Shown in pieces: positions 1 through 11,398 of a stretch of 64,000 nt of DNA. The notes below the pieces were generated by a model. The model worked only from the letters and a program-made list of their open reading frames with translations, was not told where the DNA came from and did not search any database. Made by a program: the position numbers and the translations under genes. The DNA is from Entonaema liquescens. Its lineage: Eukaryota > Ascomycota > Sordariomycetes > Xylariales > Xylariaceae. The stretch covers positions 682,001 through 746,000 of the forward strand of contig CADCSX010000006.1 in NCBI GenBank assembly GCA_902805475.1, in the 5' to 3' direction. Numbering within the stretch: the stretch's first letter is position 1; every line of letters begins with the position of its first letter.

Positions 1-739
1 ACTCCGCACATTGAGAACCATATACCCACACGAAAGGCCTGCTCCTCTTTTGTGTACCATTGGGAGGTGAACAGCACCCACGCCGGTACCACGGCGGCCT
101 CCAGGACTCCAAGGAAGAAACGACATACCAGTAACCCGGCGTAGTTCTTGCATGCAGCGAGACAAGCTAGGGTAGCACCCCAGAGAGTGACATTGATTGA
201 AGTATATTTAGCAAGGGGGAACAGTTGTATTAAACGAATTGTCGGGAATTCAAAAGCGAGCTGGCCAAAGAAGAAAATAGAGGCCACCCAGTTAAACTCG
301 TTGCCCTCGAGCCCTGTAGATTCAGATATGCCGGTAACACTGGCATAAGAGATGGCAGTCTTATCGATGTACTGGAGGAAGTCTAATACATATTATTAGC
401 AGGAGACTTCTCGAAACTATCTCTTCTTATTTCCAACGTAACTCTAAACAATAGAAGATATGGCGGTCACAATCACGTACAGATTATGCAAATCAACGGC
501 ATGATATGCCAGTCGATACGCCGGACCAGTCTTCGATGAACTTCAGGGTCAATGACTCGATGCAAGCCGCCAGTCTCCTTCAGAAGTTCCAAGGCCGCAT
601 CTGCACCAGATTTGGGGGTTTGATGCACGCCGACCGAAGCGGACTTCGCATGCTCTTCCGAGCTTGATTTGATTTGAGCCGGGTCCTCGGCTACTTCCGG
701 CGCCGGGGCATCTCCATCTTTTTCATTTAAATCAGTCAT
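1..739 (-). CDS. Dal5-like MFS permease (anion:cation symporter family), 3'-truncated by window edge
   Basis: Plasma-membrane major facilitator of the fungal allantoate/nicotinate/vitamin permease family; the substrate cannot be told. Exon 1 (739-481) starts at MTDLNEKDG, runs through an acidic, Ser/Ala-rich cytosolic tail and ends in the family signature around RIDWHIMPLICII. A 98-nt intron (480-383, donor GTACGT) then joins in frame to exon 2 (382 to window start): YFLQYIDKTAISYASV, a loop, FFFGQLAFEFP, and TM segments up to RVGIWFSMCG. The D-K pair in YIDK and the EFP motif are typical of Dal5-like members. About 210 residues are visible of the usual ~500; the C-terminal two thirds lie outside the window. 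An in-frame ATG 75 nt upstream exists, but MTDLNEK fits relatives better. The family call is confident, the substrate is not. Confidence 0.88.
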
Positions 740-3376
740 CTCGATGATAAGCAAAACGAAACGCGCCGGCGACTGCGAACTCGGGACGGGGAAAGAAGAG
801 TATGCGATCAGCACAAGTCAAAAAAAAAACCCCTAAAAAAAAAACCCGGAAGCTGTCACTAATTCATGTGTAAGGTAGGTAATTTTCTACGATGCAAAGA
901 CTCGAGAAGATAAAAAATTTAAAAACGCGATCGAGCCGAGTTAAAGGCTCGCAACAACTTCACGGTGAGGTGAAATGGTCTAGCTCGTCAAACGTTACTT
1001 TGATAAGAAATATTACCCACATTGATTTTGAAGCTGAGCAATGAAGTAGCTCAATCTTGCGAGCACGTCATCTGAGGGCTGATGATGCCACGAGGCTGGC
1101 AAGGATCCGGAGCTGTCAATTTGCCAATCGCGATGAGCTAAGAAATATTAGCACCTGGGCATCAAGCTTAGCTACTACAATTGCATATCACGACATGGAA
1201 GGAATCGGCTTTATATTGATAGGTAGCATCGGATACCGGTTTAAGACGGATCACTTTTGTAATACGTCGGAGAATATTCAACTCGATGCGAAAAGGAGAA
1301 TATACCAAATCTCCCCATCAATATTATTGGCCCAATATGTATTATAGCTGCGAATAATGCTATAGAGAAGTGACATAACTTTGACCAACTCTTCTAATTT
1401 TAAAAGCGCCTATAAAAGGGGATGACACAATGCTGGGAAATGCGATATATGAATGAATTGGTATCATATATTGAGTTATCTATCAACCATATGAGTTAGG
1501 GGGAGGACCTTCTTACATATATATACACTCCATGCCAAGACATCATGTATTATTCCCCTTACCACTCACTTCAACACAAAGAGTAACCAGGGTGGATATT
1601 CATGATAACCGCCATTTAGCACGTGTCTAGGTAGCGACCTACCTAATACACCTACCAGGTCACTTTGCTATTGCTTGAATCAATTTATCTGATTTCTATA
1701 GAGTAATATACTAGAACAACACTAACCCGCAACGTTTTCGAGCTCAACTCTTAATTATCCATAAAGCTTTATTTTTAGGTCTTTTCGCATAAACCTCAAT
1801 GCTTGAAGCCTATACTTAGGCCAGAGAGTTACTTCAACAAGGCCCATATTCTAGAGCGTAAGCGCTTTATGCTCATTGTTGCCAAGCAGATCATACAAGA
1901 AGGCAAAGTCGTACCAAATACTTATCAACGAAGGTACGCATTTCATACGTCTCGGGTCCATCAATGCGAGCTTGTCGGCCGTATAATAAGGCTGACTGCT
2001 CTACTTCATAGCCTCGGGACGAAGTCAAAACTGACTTCGGCCGACTTACGCTCGAGGTGTCCGAGGCGCACAGAAACTCTTTTACCTCGGGTCCAGGAGG
2101 ACCCATCAGCCATGCATTCTGCCTCGATATTTCTGAAACGGCACAGGCGCTCTCAGTGGAGCGACGTATGAGAATGGGAACCAGAAACGGCATAACCATG
2201 GCTGAAAAGGCTTTAGTCGTTTACCGCGCAGGAGGGACGATAGTGGTGGCACGGCCGTGGTCGAGACTCTTCAATACAAGTTCCGCCCGAATTATCACGA
2301 GGTGGAGTAAGAAGTATGGGAACAACGAAGTCGTCCCACAAGGGACTCTGAACCTAACTACGGAAGTCTACGGTATACATATGTACTAAACATGCAATTT
2401 GTTCTAGATGTATCATCTAGCATCCTGACACGGATGGTTGGGCTGAGGGGGTATAAGATATATGGAGGTAGGTACCGTATTCTCCGCTTAAATCACGTTT
2501 CGAAGAAGTTCAGAGAGGAGCGGCTGCGGCAGTCGATCCTTGTACAAATCACTTATGATATTTCTTTGCAATATGGCCAAAGGTTCCTGTATTAAAGTTA
2601 GCTTTTATAGGGTAATGTACAGTGGTGTAATATCCAACATATCTATTTATGCTTCAATATCAATGCGGCTCTATTAGATATTTCTCGGATTAGAATGGCA
2701 ATTATCAACATGTATCCTATTTTCTAGTTCTGAACCGATCATGATTGTTTCTTCAGTCCCTTTCTCCCGCATTGGTCGAATTATCACAGCTCGGAGGGCC
2801 TACATAACTGGCAAGCCAATTACCTAGATCTGTATTATAGGGTGTTAATGGGAGAGAGTATCAATAACAAATATTTATCTGGATTTTTCATACCTAACAC
2901 TCTTAAAGGAAACATGATAAAGGGGCAATTGTTTGGAGCCATTGTTGTGTCAAGATCTAACACTATACCTAGAACTAGTTACTGGAAGGCAACAAAAAGA
3001 TCTCTATATGAGGTAAACCTTCCATCTAAATCTTCAAGTCGATGTCCTTGTTTAGGAAGCCTCCTTGGAATATATTGCAACGTCCACGCAGTATCCGTGG
3101 GTAAAGGACTGCCAGTTATTCTAATATCCCACTAATGTTGTCCTTCTATGCGTGATATGCTGACCAACTGCCTACGATACGTCAAGCAGAGGGGTCATTG
3201 GCTATCTTAACACATAGTCAGGTAGGCTATTGTTGAGGATCTATAGTAATTAGGTAGTTGTTTTAAGCAGGACAAATATGCGCGACTTTCTCTATCATCC
3301 AATAACCGATAACGTACACTGAGATCTAGGTATAAGATATCTTTCTATTTGGGGAGCAATCATCGGCTTCTCATAA
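740..3376. other. Gene-poor AT-rich stretch
   Basis: I recognise no gene here. It holds the 5' flank of the permease, with two A10 runs separated by CCCCT at about 820-847. There is a small hairpin (CGAAGTC / GACTTCG, 2020-2039). Several short open frames around 1800-2600 overlap on both strands and show no motif. The base composition is AT-rich and stops are frequent in all frames. Confidence 0.5.
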
Positions 3377-3613
3377 CCTTTCCACCCTTACGCCCCCCCT
3401 TCAACGACACCAGAAACACCGGGAGACCTCAACACGGTCGTCAATAAAACTCTCATTACTGTCGATGTCGTCAGCTCTATGGTGGGACAGCTAGCCAAGC
3501 TTGAAAGTTTGACGGTGATCGGGCCCGAGGGTTCCGACAAGAAGCCGAATTTTATTATCAATGAGCTAAACTTCGATACCGGGTTCAACTACAAGAAGCA
3601 GCGTCTGATATAG
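3377..3613 (+). pseudogene. Exon-like coding fragment, identity unknown
   Basis: An open frame of 78 codons runs from an in-frame TAA (3374) to TAG (3611-3613). It reads like real protein, for example KTLITVDVVSSMVGQLAKLE and INELNFDTGFNYKKQRLI. GC content and third-position use are clearly higher than in the AT-rich surroundings. There is only an internal ATG (3479). This could therefore be the 3' exon of a gene whose 5' part is lost, or an exon whose upstream partner I cannot find. I do not recognise the family. The reverse-strand ORF over the same bases is its shadow. Confidence 0.35.
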
Positions 3614-3888
3614 GCGGTTTGGCGAGAAAGAATGGCTTGAAAAGGCTCCCACATGCTATATACCTATCGACCGTACCGGCCCTAGCTTTTCTCTTACTAC
3701 CACAACATTTATTTCGACATCATGTTATAAACCCCGCTACCTATAGCAAACCACGGCGCAAAGCCCATCAGTATTTGGGGGTACGCTCCTCCAACCCTAT
3801 TCGTGGGAATATGTCTAAGTACATTCATTCTAAACTACCTAGTAAGATGGAATCAGTTGGAGCTATGTGAATCAGAATAACTACATGG

Positions 3889-4134
3889 ATGGTACTTAAC
3901 ATATATCTATATTCTAACCACGAGGACATGGAACTGTGTGCTAACGCAATACATGTATATACAAACCCTAGGTACCAGGTAGACTACACGGATCCTACTG
4001 TGAGTTGTCACTGGCTTAACAGCCTAGAGGTCATAACCTATAAGCCACAATCAAAGCAAAAAAACAAGAGTGATGCTATTTCAAGATTACCTTGCCGGAC
4101 CTACAATGCAGATTACCCCACCGAACACTTGTAA
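3889..4134 (+). mobile_element. Degenerate Ty3/gypsy-type retrotransposon fragment (end of RNase H)
   Basis: The translated segment HWLNSLEVITYKPQSKQKNK followed by SDAISRLP matches the end of the reverse transcriptase/RNase H region of Ty3/gypsy elements, where relatives read like (Y)RPGxxNxxADALSR. The fragment is short and has no reverse transcriptase catalytic box, integrase or LTRs, so it is a relic. Its last 49 bp (4068-4116) recur as a perfect inverted copy at 4838-4886. The family assignment rests on this one motif. Confidence 0.45.
4068..4116 (+). repeat. 49-bp perfect inverted repeat, left copy
   Basis: Bases 4068-4116, starting GAGTGATGCTATT and ending CAGATTAC, are exactly the reverse complement of 4838-4886. 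They encode the SDAISRLPCRTYNADY part of the retrotransposon relic. The 721-bp spacer includes the AT-rich zone with the 21-bp tandem repeat. Identity stops abruptly at both ends. Confidence 0.85.
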
Positions 4135-4520
4135 GTGACTGGCAACTAGAATTATTAGTAAAATGACATGGCTCCACAACCCTCTTAAATCTCACGATGT
4201 AAACAATGAAAAGTAAACATTACGAAAACGCTACGTTTTTATTCTCATACTTAAGGAGGGATAAAGGTAAATGCTATAAGTGACGTCAGAGTTCGTTTTA
4301 GGCCTGTATTTGTATGTAAAATTGGCTATATTTGGATATTTAACGTCGTTAATAGCATGCGTGGCACGCATTACTTCGTCACTCAATAATATCTTGCTTA
4401 ATTTACACATAATATTTACGAAAATAATACCATTAAACGCGCTTAGTTGCGCCGATTAGATATATGTAAATAGCTTCTATTAAAAGCGTTGGTATCGTGA
4501 GAAAATGATGTAAAAGTATC

Positions 4521-4626
4521 CTTATTTACAGATTAATATGGTCTTACTTACAGATTACTAGCCCCTATTTGAAGATTACCAGCGCTTATTTGTAGATTAC
4601 TACCTCTTAGTTACAGATTACTTCTA
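4521..4626 (+). repeat. Degenerate ~21-bp tandem repeat, five copies
   Basis: There are five successive units of 20-22 bp with the form CTTATTTACAGATTACTA, starting near 4521, 4543, 4565, 4585 and 4606. The core AGATTA is present in all copies, and flanking bases vary. The repeat lies in the AT-rich interval between the two arms of the 49-bp inverted repeat. Such subterminal repeats occur in some fungal transposons, but no terminal repeats or transposase are visible here. Confidence 0.7.
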
Positions 4627-4837
4627 AAATAACTTTACGAAATACGGTCGCATTTTTTTAAAACTAGGATCAATCAATTAATTAAGATCTAAGCAATAGA
4701 AATATCTCAAAATGGACGTAAATATCTATTGTTGTGGTTGGGAAATATTAAATTTAACTTAAGGTGATAAGGTAGAATTGTACGGTTGTCAGTTTACGAT
4801 AATATTTGTACGCAACTGCTGGCAGTTGTAATTCCAA

Positions 4838-4886
4838 GTAATCTGCATTGTAGGTCCGGCAAGGTAATCTTGAAATAGCATCACTC
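4838..4886 (-). repeat. 49-bp perfect inverted repeat, right copy
   Basis: This is the reverse complement of 4068-4116, and on the minus strand it again reads SDAISRLPCRTYNADY. The flanks do not match those of the left copy. The pair is therefore either a partial inverted duplication of the retrotransposon relic or two fragments of the same element family inserted in opposite directions. Confidence 0.85.
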
Positions 4887-6095
4887 AAAAACAAATGACA
4901 ACCCTCTCTCCGGGACTCTGCCTCCAACGCGCATTCGTCGGAACAATCATATGATAGACATGCATATATGACAACCACCATAGCAACCCAGGTCAGGTAT
5001 GTATGCGATCAAACCAGTGGAATGGAAAACACGCGCCACGCGACCGTCCGGGACCTAAAAGTCCTAGCTAGCCACGTCATCCATCGGCTGTACACCCGGA
5101 TCTCTAGGTTAATTTCTATCTAATAAGTCTAAGGCTTAGACACTCTACGTTACCCGCCCTCCCGATTTGTACAATATTAATTCACACGCTCGTTTGATAT
5201 ACATAATAATTAATACATAGTAAGTGTGATCCGCGCCACCTCCGTACGCGTTTACCCGTCCCGCTCGTGCAGCAGAAGCCAATTACTACATCCTGCACCA
5301 GCCCGTGCGAGGAGATAGCGCAGGAAGCCGTTGATTTTAGATGATTAGATAGGACAAGGAAATCAAAAATTAGCGAGTGACAATTATATAGCTATGTAGC
5401 TTACTATCGAGACAATTTAATTAAGATAAGTTACAAACAGGTTATCCAAACAAGGCCAAAGCCAAGCTTGGAAGACTAATAACTTATAGGTTTCTTGGAC
5501 GAACCTGGTCGTCCCCATTCTTCATTACTTCAATGTACGACACCGCACAAACGACACTCGACTTCGCAAAGGTATTTTATAGTTAGTCATCATGAAAATC
5601 ATTCCCCATATTCCTATAGAAACTTGGGTGTGTAACTCCAGATTTGGTATTGTCCATCTTAAGGTATATCCTCCTAAAAAAGGGAATACGACACAGGGGT
5701 AAAGGAACTGCCTATCGAAGCGCAAACTCATTATTTCTCTTATCCCTCTAAAAGGATAAATGAAAAAAACCCTTGAATTCAAAAACTGTCAAGTGCGATT
5801 TTGCCCCTTGGATCGATCGTAACGCCGAACACCAAAACCCGTTTCGCAAACATTACTGGTTTATATGGTGGTATAATCGAGAGTACGGGTACAACGGAGG
5901 TGACTCAATTCTCTAGATTTGTCGAGTAAAACACATCTGTAGGCGAAGATTGCCCATGTTCTCTAGAGTAAATTCGTTGACCTGAAATATGGACAGCCGA
6001 AAAGAAGAAAATGATACAAAGAGACTAAACCGTTGCCGAGACCGCTGTAGTCGGCAAACGGATTACGTAGCGATCGTAATGGTCTGAATTGTAAT
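4887..6095. other. Intergenic, no gene seen
   Basis: This is AT-rich sequence downstream of the Ca2+/H+ exchanger gene. Only short frames without recognisable motifs are present. I see no repeat longer than microsatellite scale. Confidence 0.5.
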
Positions 6096-7954
6096 TTATC
6101 CTGACGCACTTTCGGGGATCGTTGGGTAAACTAGGTAAACAATGTTAATATCTGCAGTACGTGGGAATAAAGATGTAGGATGGAAAACTTACACCATGCG
6201 CATGTGGCAATAATGGCATAGAGACATATCAAGATTAGACCTTCAAGCCAATGACTCTTTCCGTCGCCGATTAAATAGTTGACCAGTAGAACGGAGACGA
6301 AGAGAACGATGACCTGGAACGTGTCGAAAGCTAGAGTCATATCCTGGTTACCCATACCCCAACCGATGATAGTAAGGAGAGGGATCAAAAGAAGAGCGAC
6401 CTGCATGGAAGATCCGATAGCGACACCGATAGCGAGATCCATCTTGTCCTTAATGGCGACAGTAACGGCAGTTGCGTGCTCACAAGCGTTACCAACGATA
6501 GGGAGGAGAATAAGACCGACAAATTCTTCGCTGACGGCACCGGTCGAAGTAATGGCCTCGATTCCACCAACCATACCCTCTGCACAAAGTGCAATGATAA
6601 CGGTAGCACCAATAAGCGTGGCGAAAGCGACAACAAAGCTAAGTTGCGGTCCCTCTTCGTCATCATCGTCAATGTGTCCAAGAGGGTTCAACATGATCTC
6701 GCTCAGCTTGCCCTCCTCGTCATGAACACCGGCGTGCGTAGCTCCAGCACCCGCTCTCGCAATTCCGGAAGCAATGGCGTTCTCTGGAAGACCTTTCTTA
6801 AAAATCGGCTTGCTCGCAACCTTCTGGCTCTCCTCGTTGAACAAAGTAACGTGGGTTTTCATCTGGAAGAAAAGGTACGAGGCGTAAACGATCAACAAGA
6901 TAATGGCGACACCGTGGGACAGGCTCGGAACAGCGTCAGGGCTCAGCTGGATAGAGCCCTCGTAGAAATCGTCGGTATGCGCGAAAACGGTGGGTACGAT
7001 GAGACTTCCTACAGCCAGAGCTAGTAAACTGGCGGCAGTTTGGGCTACGGTGGTGTTGAAGTATTGTTCTCGACGGTTGATACCACCGCAGAAGAAACAG
7101 AAACCCAGGACAAGAAGCAAATTGGACAGGATACTGCCAACCAAAGACGTCTGCACAACCTTGATCTGACCTTGCGTAAGAGCAATGATGGCCACAATCA
7201 GTTCAACAGCATTTCTATTTAAATATTAGCATTTACAACCCGTTTCCAACGATCTTCATACTTACCCAAAAGACGCGTTAATTAATCCTCCGAGAACTTC
7301 TCCGGTTCGCATTGCGATTTCCTCGGTAGCATTGCTTAGCATGGCGGCGAGAGGCACGATAGCGACGAAATTGACACCGAATACAACTCTACCGTCAAAG
7401 TTAAGAAAGTGTAGAGCTATACCCGCAGGCGCGGCCAGGATAAGAATATTAATTGGTGAACCGAAAAACACGCGCTGGATTTGGTTCCGGACGGTAAAAG
7501 GCTCGGTAGGTTCGATATGCTTGAAGAAATTGCCTTCCTTTTTCTTCGGTTTCTCATCCTCCTCGAAAGTTTCTGCCTTGCTCGGGGCGTTTTCCTGGGC
7601 ACCACGATGTCGCACACTACCACTATCCTGATCATTTCCGACAGTCGTCGCCTGTGACACGAATGTCTCGCCCTGGTCCGCGTGGTCAATCGCATGGCTA
7701 CCTTCTAGCTCTTTACTGTTCCGGGCCGACTGGTTGACGGGAGTTAAAAGACGACCTGGCGCGCTTGTTGATGGGCCTAGGTGCTCGCCATCATCGGTTG
7801 ATATCCCTCGCTCCGCTGCATCTATCGTGCTTGATCGCTTTGGTGCCCCATAAGCTATGTGCCTGAACGGATTAAAGCGGGCACTACCACCAGAATCGCG
7901 CCGACTCATACGGTGGGCCTTGGCCTTGATTTTACTCATATTGACTGTATCCAT
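6096..7954 (-). CDS. VCX1: Vacuolar Ca2+/H+ exchanger (CaCA/CAX family)
   Basis: Antiporter that loads cytosolic Ca2+ into the vacuole using the proton gradient. Exon 1 (7954-7266) and exon 2 (7214-6193) are joined by a 51-nt intron (donor GTAAGT), restoring the first cation-site motif GNAVELIV (residues ~230-237). The second repeat has GNACEHATAV at ~471-480. Between the halves lies an acidic stretch, HIDDDDEEGP (~410-419), typical of fungal exchangers. The first ~150 residues are a low-complexity cytosolic tail, then NFFKHIEPTEPF leads into TM1. A second donor (GTAAGT, 6192) follows CAW. Splicing to 6151 gives a last exon ending IPESASG at TAA 6096 (588 aa), but that intron is only 41 nt. 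A later acceptor near 6133 is possible, so the C terminus is uncertain. The family is clear. Confidence 0.88.
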
Positions 7955-10900
7955 GATGTAAGTACGTATCCAACAATATGATAATGAATTTTGTATTTTG
8001 GGATTGGATGGCGACGGGATGTTAGTGCGGAAATCAAGATTAAAGAGGGCGCATAAAGTGGTGGGAAAACCAAGATCAAGTAGCCAGCGAAGACGATGTT
8101 AGTGTCTTTGTGTTAGAAGCTATTTCTTGGTGTTTATTGTGGTGGAAAACGTGGCAGAGCAGGCGTTTAAGAATAGATTAGAGACACTGTGGTAAGCTGT
8201 ATAAATAAGGCAGGTCCGAACGTATGATAAATGGAAATCGAATATGTTTGGCGCTAAAATTTGTAGCGTCGAAATCCTAAAGGAAAAAAGTAATGACTTC
8301 GTCACCATATAAATGTTTGTTGATGGCGATAGATGATGTACCAGTAGATGTTGAATAAACCGTAATATCTGTGACTATATAAAGTCACATCCCCTCTATC
8401 AATAATAATAATAATAGATGGGATTTAGATGGTCAATTGCTTTGTGACTCCGCAGATAATTCGATGTCCTTTATCATTTCTATTATGCCGCCTTGCTCTG
8501 CCACGTTTCTTTGTCGGCGCCTAAATTGGAAGGCGTACGGACCTTTTTGGGGGGAAGTTCAAATACAACGCAATAAATATCAACTTACATTCATCACCCA
8601 TCTTGAAGAGGCTCTTCAGATGCAGGCTTCAGCCTTTCTTAAAATATGGGTACTCGAAGTAGGTAGGCTCTCCTTGGCTGCCTTGTAAAGACGATTGGGG
8701 GCCGTTTATGGGGTTGGCAAAAATATCTCGGCAATCGGCTCGCCTTGTTATCAATCTGGAAAGGTACGCCTTTGAATGTGCAATTCTGTCGCTTCTGCTA
8801 TTGGATAAGATCCTTTTTAGTGATTAGGTAGGCTCTATAGTTGAGTCTTTTCGGTAGATCTAAGAGTAATCCGGGGAATTCAGGTCTCCAAGAGTATTTC
8901 TCGATGGCGTCTTAATATTATTAGGCTGGACCGCGAGAGGGCGACAGGGTGACAGGGTGACGGGGACACGAGAATAAAAATCAAAAGAAGCAAGTATGCT
9001 TATAAGAAGAGGGAACGAGCGTTTAGAAAGCCGAGGTTTCGCGATTCTCCGGAGAGAACTTCTGATGGCGAGGCAGACTTGAGAAGCAATAAGCTTTAGA
9101 GAAAACTGGAAAAACCAAGAAGTCTTAGGATTGTAATCTCGCTCGAGAAGCGCGGACACTCTTGGTGGTAATGATCCCTTTATTTGAGTTGTTCAGGGGT
9201 GCCCGTACGTATGTAGTACTTAAAATACAAGGTTGAAATGAGATAAATCTATCCTGGTAAATTATGTACATAGATACATATCTATATAAGTATTTATGTA
9301 CTTAATGATTGGTAAATGCGTCGTTCTGTCTCCACTATATATGTAATATGTATCATCCCTGTGCGGTACCTAGCACAGCCTAAGGCGCATCGAAGGGAGC
9401 TACCCTTCTAGGTACATAGGTACCTACGTATGGAATTACCTGTGAGGAGGCCTCCGTAGCATTATAGAACCGCTGGCTACTACGTATGCAATTAGAACTT
9501 ATATGCGCTTTTAAATTCAATTGGATTCTGTGCTGTTACCTATGTTTAAGACACGCTTTGAATTTTTAGAATTCACTGGCTGGTCTTGCTGCTCTAATTG
9601 ATATATTTATCAAATGCCTAGCCTCAGTTTCAAATTTCAAAAACAAGCTTCGATGAATGAATGGCTCTTCAGGAACCAAGCTTTTACATAGTAGGGCTAG
9701 TGGTCCCACAAGAGCATGGCGCCAACTTTGTAACAGGTAGGTACGTATGTATTTGTATTTTTGTATTTAGATACCTGTACAGTATCGTACCTATCTTTCT
9801 GTTCCTATTTCTGACACTTCTTCAATTTTGGCATGCTTTTACATACACAAATGCGACAGGCCATCGGAAAAGCAAGCGGGAACGCAAATGCGTAATTCGC
9901 AAATGACTTTGTTATGGGAAACATCCTACGAACGTTTCTAGAAATCTTGATTTATGCAATCTGAGACATGAATACCCATACGTGGCAGTCAGAAGCTTTT
10001 TTTACCATCATCAAGCTTTCTTCTGTCGTACAAGCTTTTCCCGGATGTGGTTGTCTTTGACGTGGGTGGCCATAAATCTAACACGTCCTGCTCGTTGTGT
10101 TCGATGCATAATGACGTTAAGCAGCAAGCCTAACATCGCCTAAAGAGCTTTGATCAATTTGGGGTCACTAAACGTTCAACCTTCTGCAATAGTGTCAATG
10201 TCTATTGTAGACTAGTGGTGGACTTTTCCAAATCATTACCAAGTTTTTATCTATGCGTCAAGTATTTCCTTCAGTGGTCCAGAAATTTATACGATGCATC
10301 CCAATCGGCGAATTCACTGGGAATACCGTTCCTTGTCCCTCGCATGGCTATAGATTTCAAAACTCCAATTCATCCAGTCTACGATAAAAGTTGACTAGAT
10401 TGTATATAGAAGTTCACCCCTGATTAGCGTAGAATACACCCACGAGTCAGCTTATTGCAGCTTGAAAAGGGTCCTGGGGCGCATGTTATTGGGCACGTTA
10501 GGCTTACGCTGTTATAACTATTATATGGGGTGCGTGATAATCAAGTGGGTAGATTTCTTTTAGTGAGAATTCGGTACTTATGGAGAACCGCTCGTAAGTT
10601 CAAGATTCCTCATTAATACAGAATAGTATTCCCTAAAGAATATCGAGAAAGCGTAGGATATACCTAGTTCTCCGCAAGTGTTGTATTACGTTCTGCAAAA
10701 TATTTAAGATATATGTTTCTCGAAATATCACATAAGATAGGTATACATAATGTCTTTCCCGCTTTGATTTCCTTTTGCATCCCTAACGAAGGGTCAATTT
10801 GTAACACATCAACTTATAAGCCTTCCTAACGTTGGTCACCACCATACATATCCCAGGATGCACTAAAGTGCGTGTCCTCACGCCACACATGTGCGTTTGC

Positions 10901-11398
10901 GTATAATTTGTTCCGAGGAACCCACGAGCACATAGTGCCTTACATGCATACGAACCGGGCGAAGCCATCTGCAGCAGCTTTCCAGGGGGTAGCGAATTAA
11001 CAACTGCCATGAGGCGGTGCCTGGGAACGTATAAGGTCCGAAGATCCTATATCAACTGCGCCAAGTCGTTTTTGGAAAATTGATTTGTCGTAGTCAAACT
11101 CTCACCGCTAACCAATACCCTTATGGCTATTCTAGAAGCTTAGTCCTACGAATACGCGTGTAAGCATAGACCAAATTGTTCCTAGTGATTACAGAAGGTT
11201 TCCAACAGGGGAGAGAAGCTATTGCATTATGTGATATAAGCACCTATTTCCTGGGATAAGACACAGCCATTTCATGGTGGAGTGATATGTAAACGTTTAA
11301 ATGACAAATATTCAACAGGAACTCTCCCCTTTTTGTACCTAGTCCAACAAGAGGTATTGGATCGTAAGACCAACACTACTTACCTAGGCTACAATTAC
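7955..11398. other. Long intergenic stretch, no gene seen
   Basis: It contains the promoter and leader side of the Ca2+/H+ exchanger and the 3' flank of IML1. There is a short ATA microsatellite (~8400-8416) and a ~9-bp GGTGACAGG repeat around 8938-8962. Palindromic TAGGTACCTA-type motifs cluster at 9361-9435. Short open frames (for example 8860-9159 minus, 10783-11010 minus) have no recognisable domains. Confidence 0.5.

Noticed and set aside
6279..7024. Two overlapping + strand ORFs (148 and 182 aa)
   Set aside because: Antisense to the Ca2+/H+ exchanger, whose motifs are unambiguous on the minus strand.
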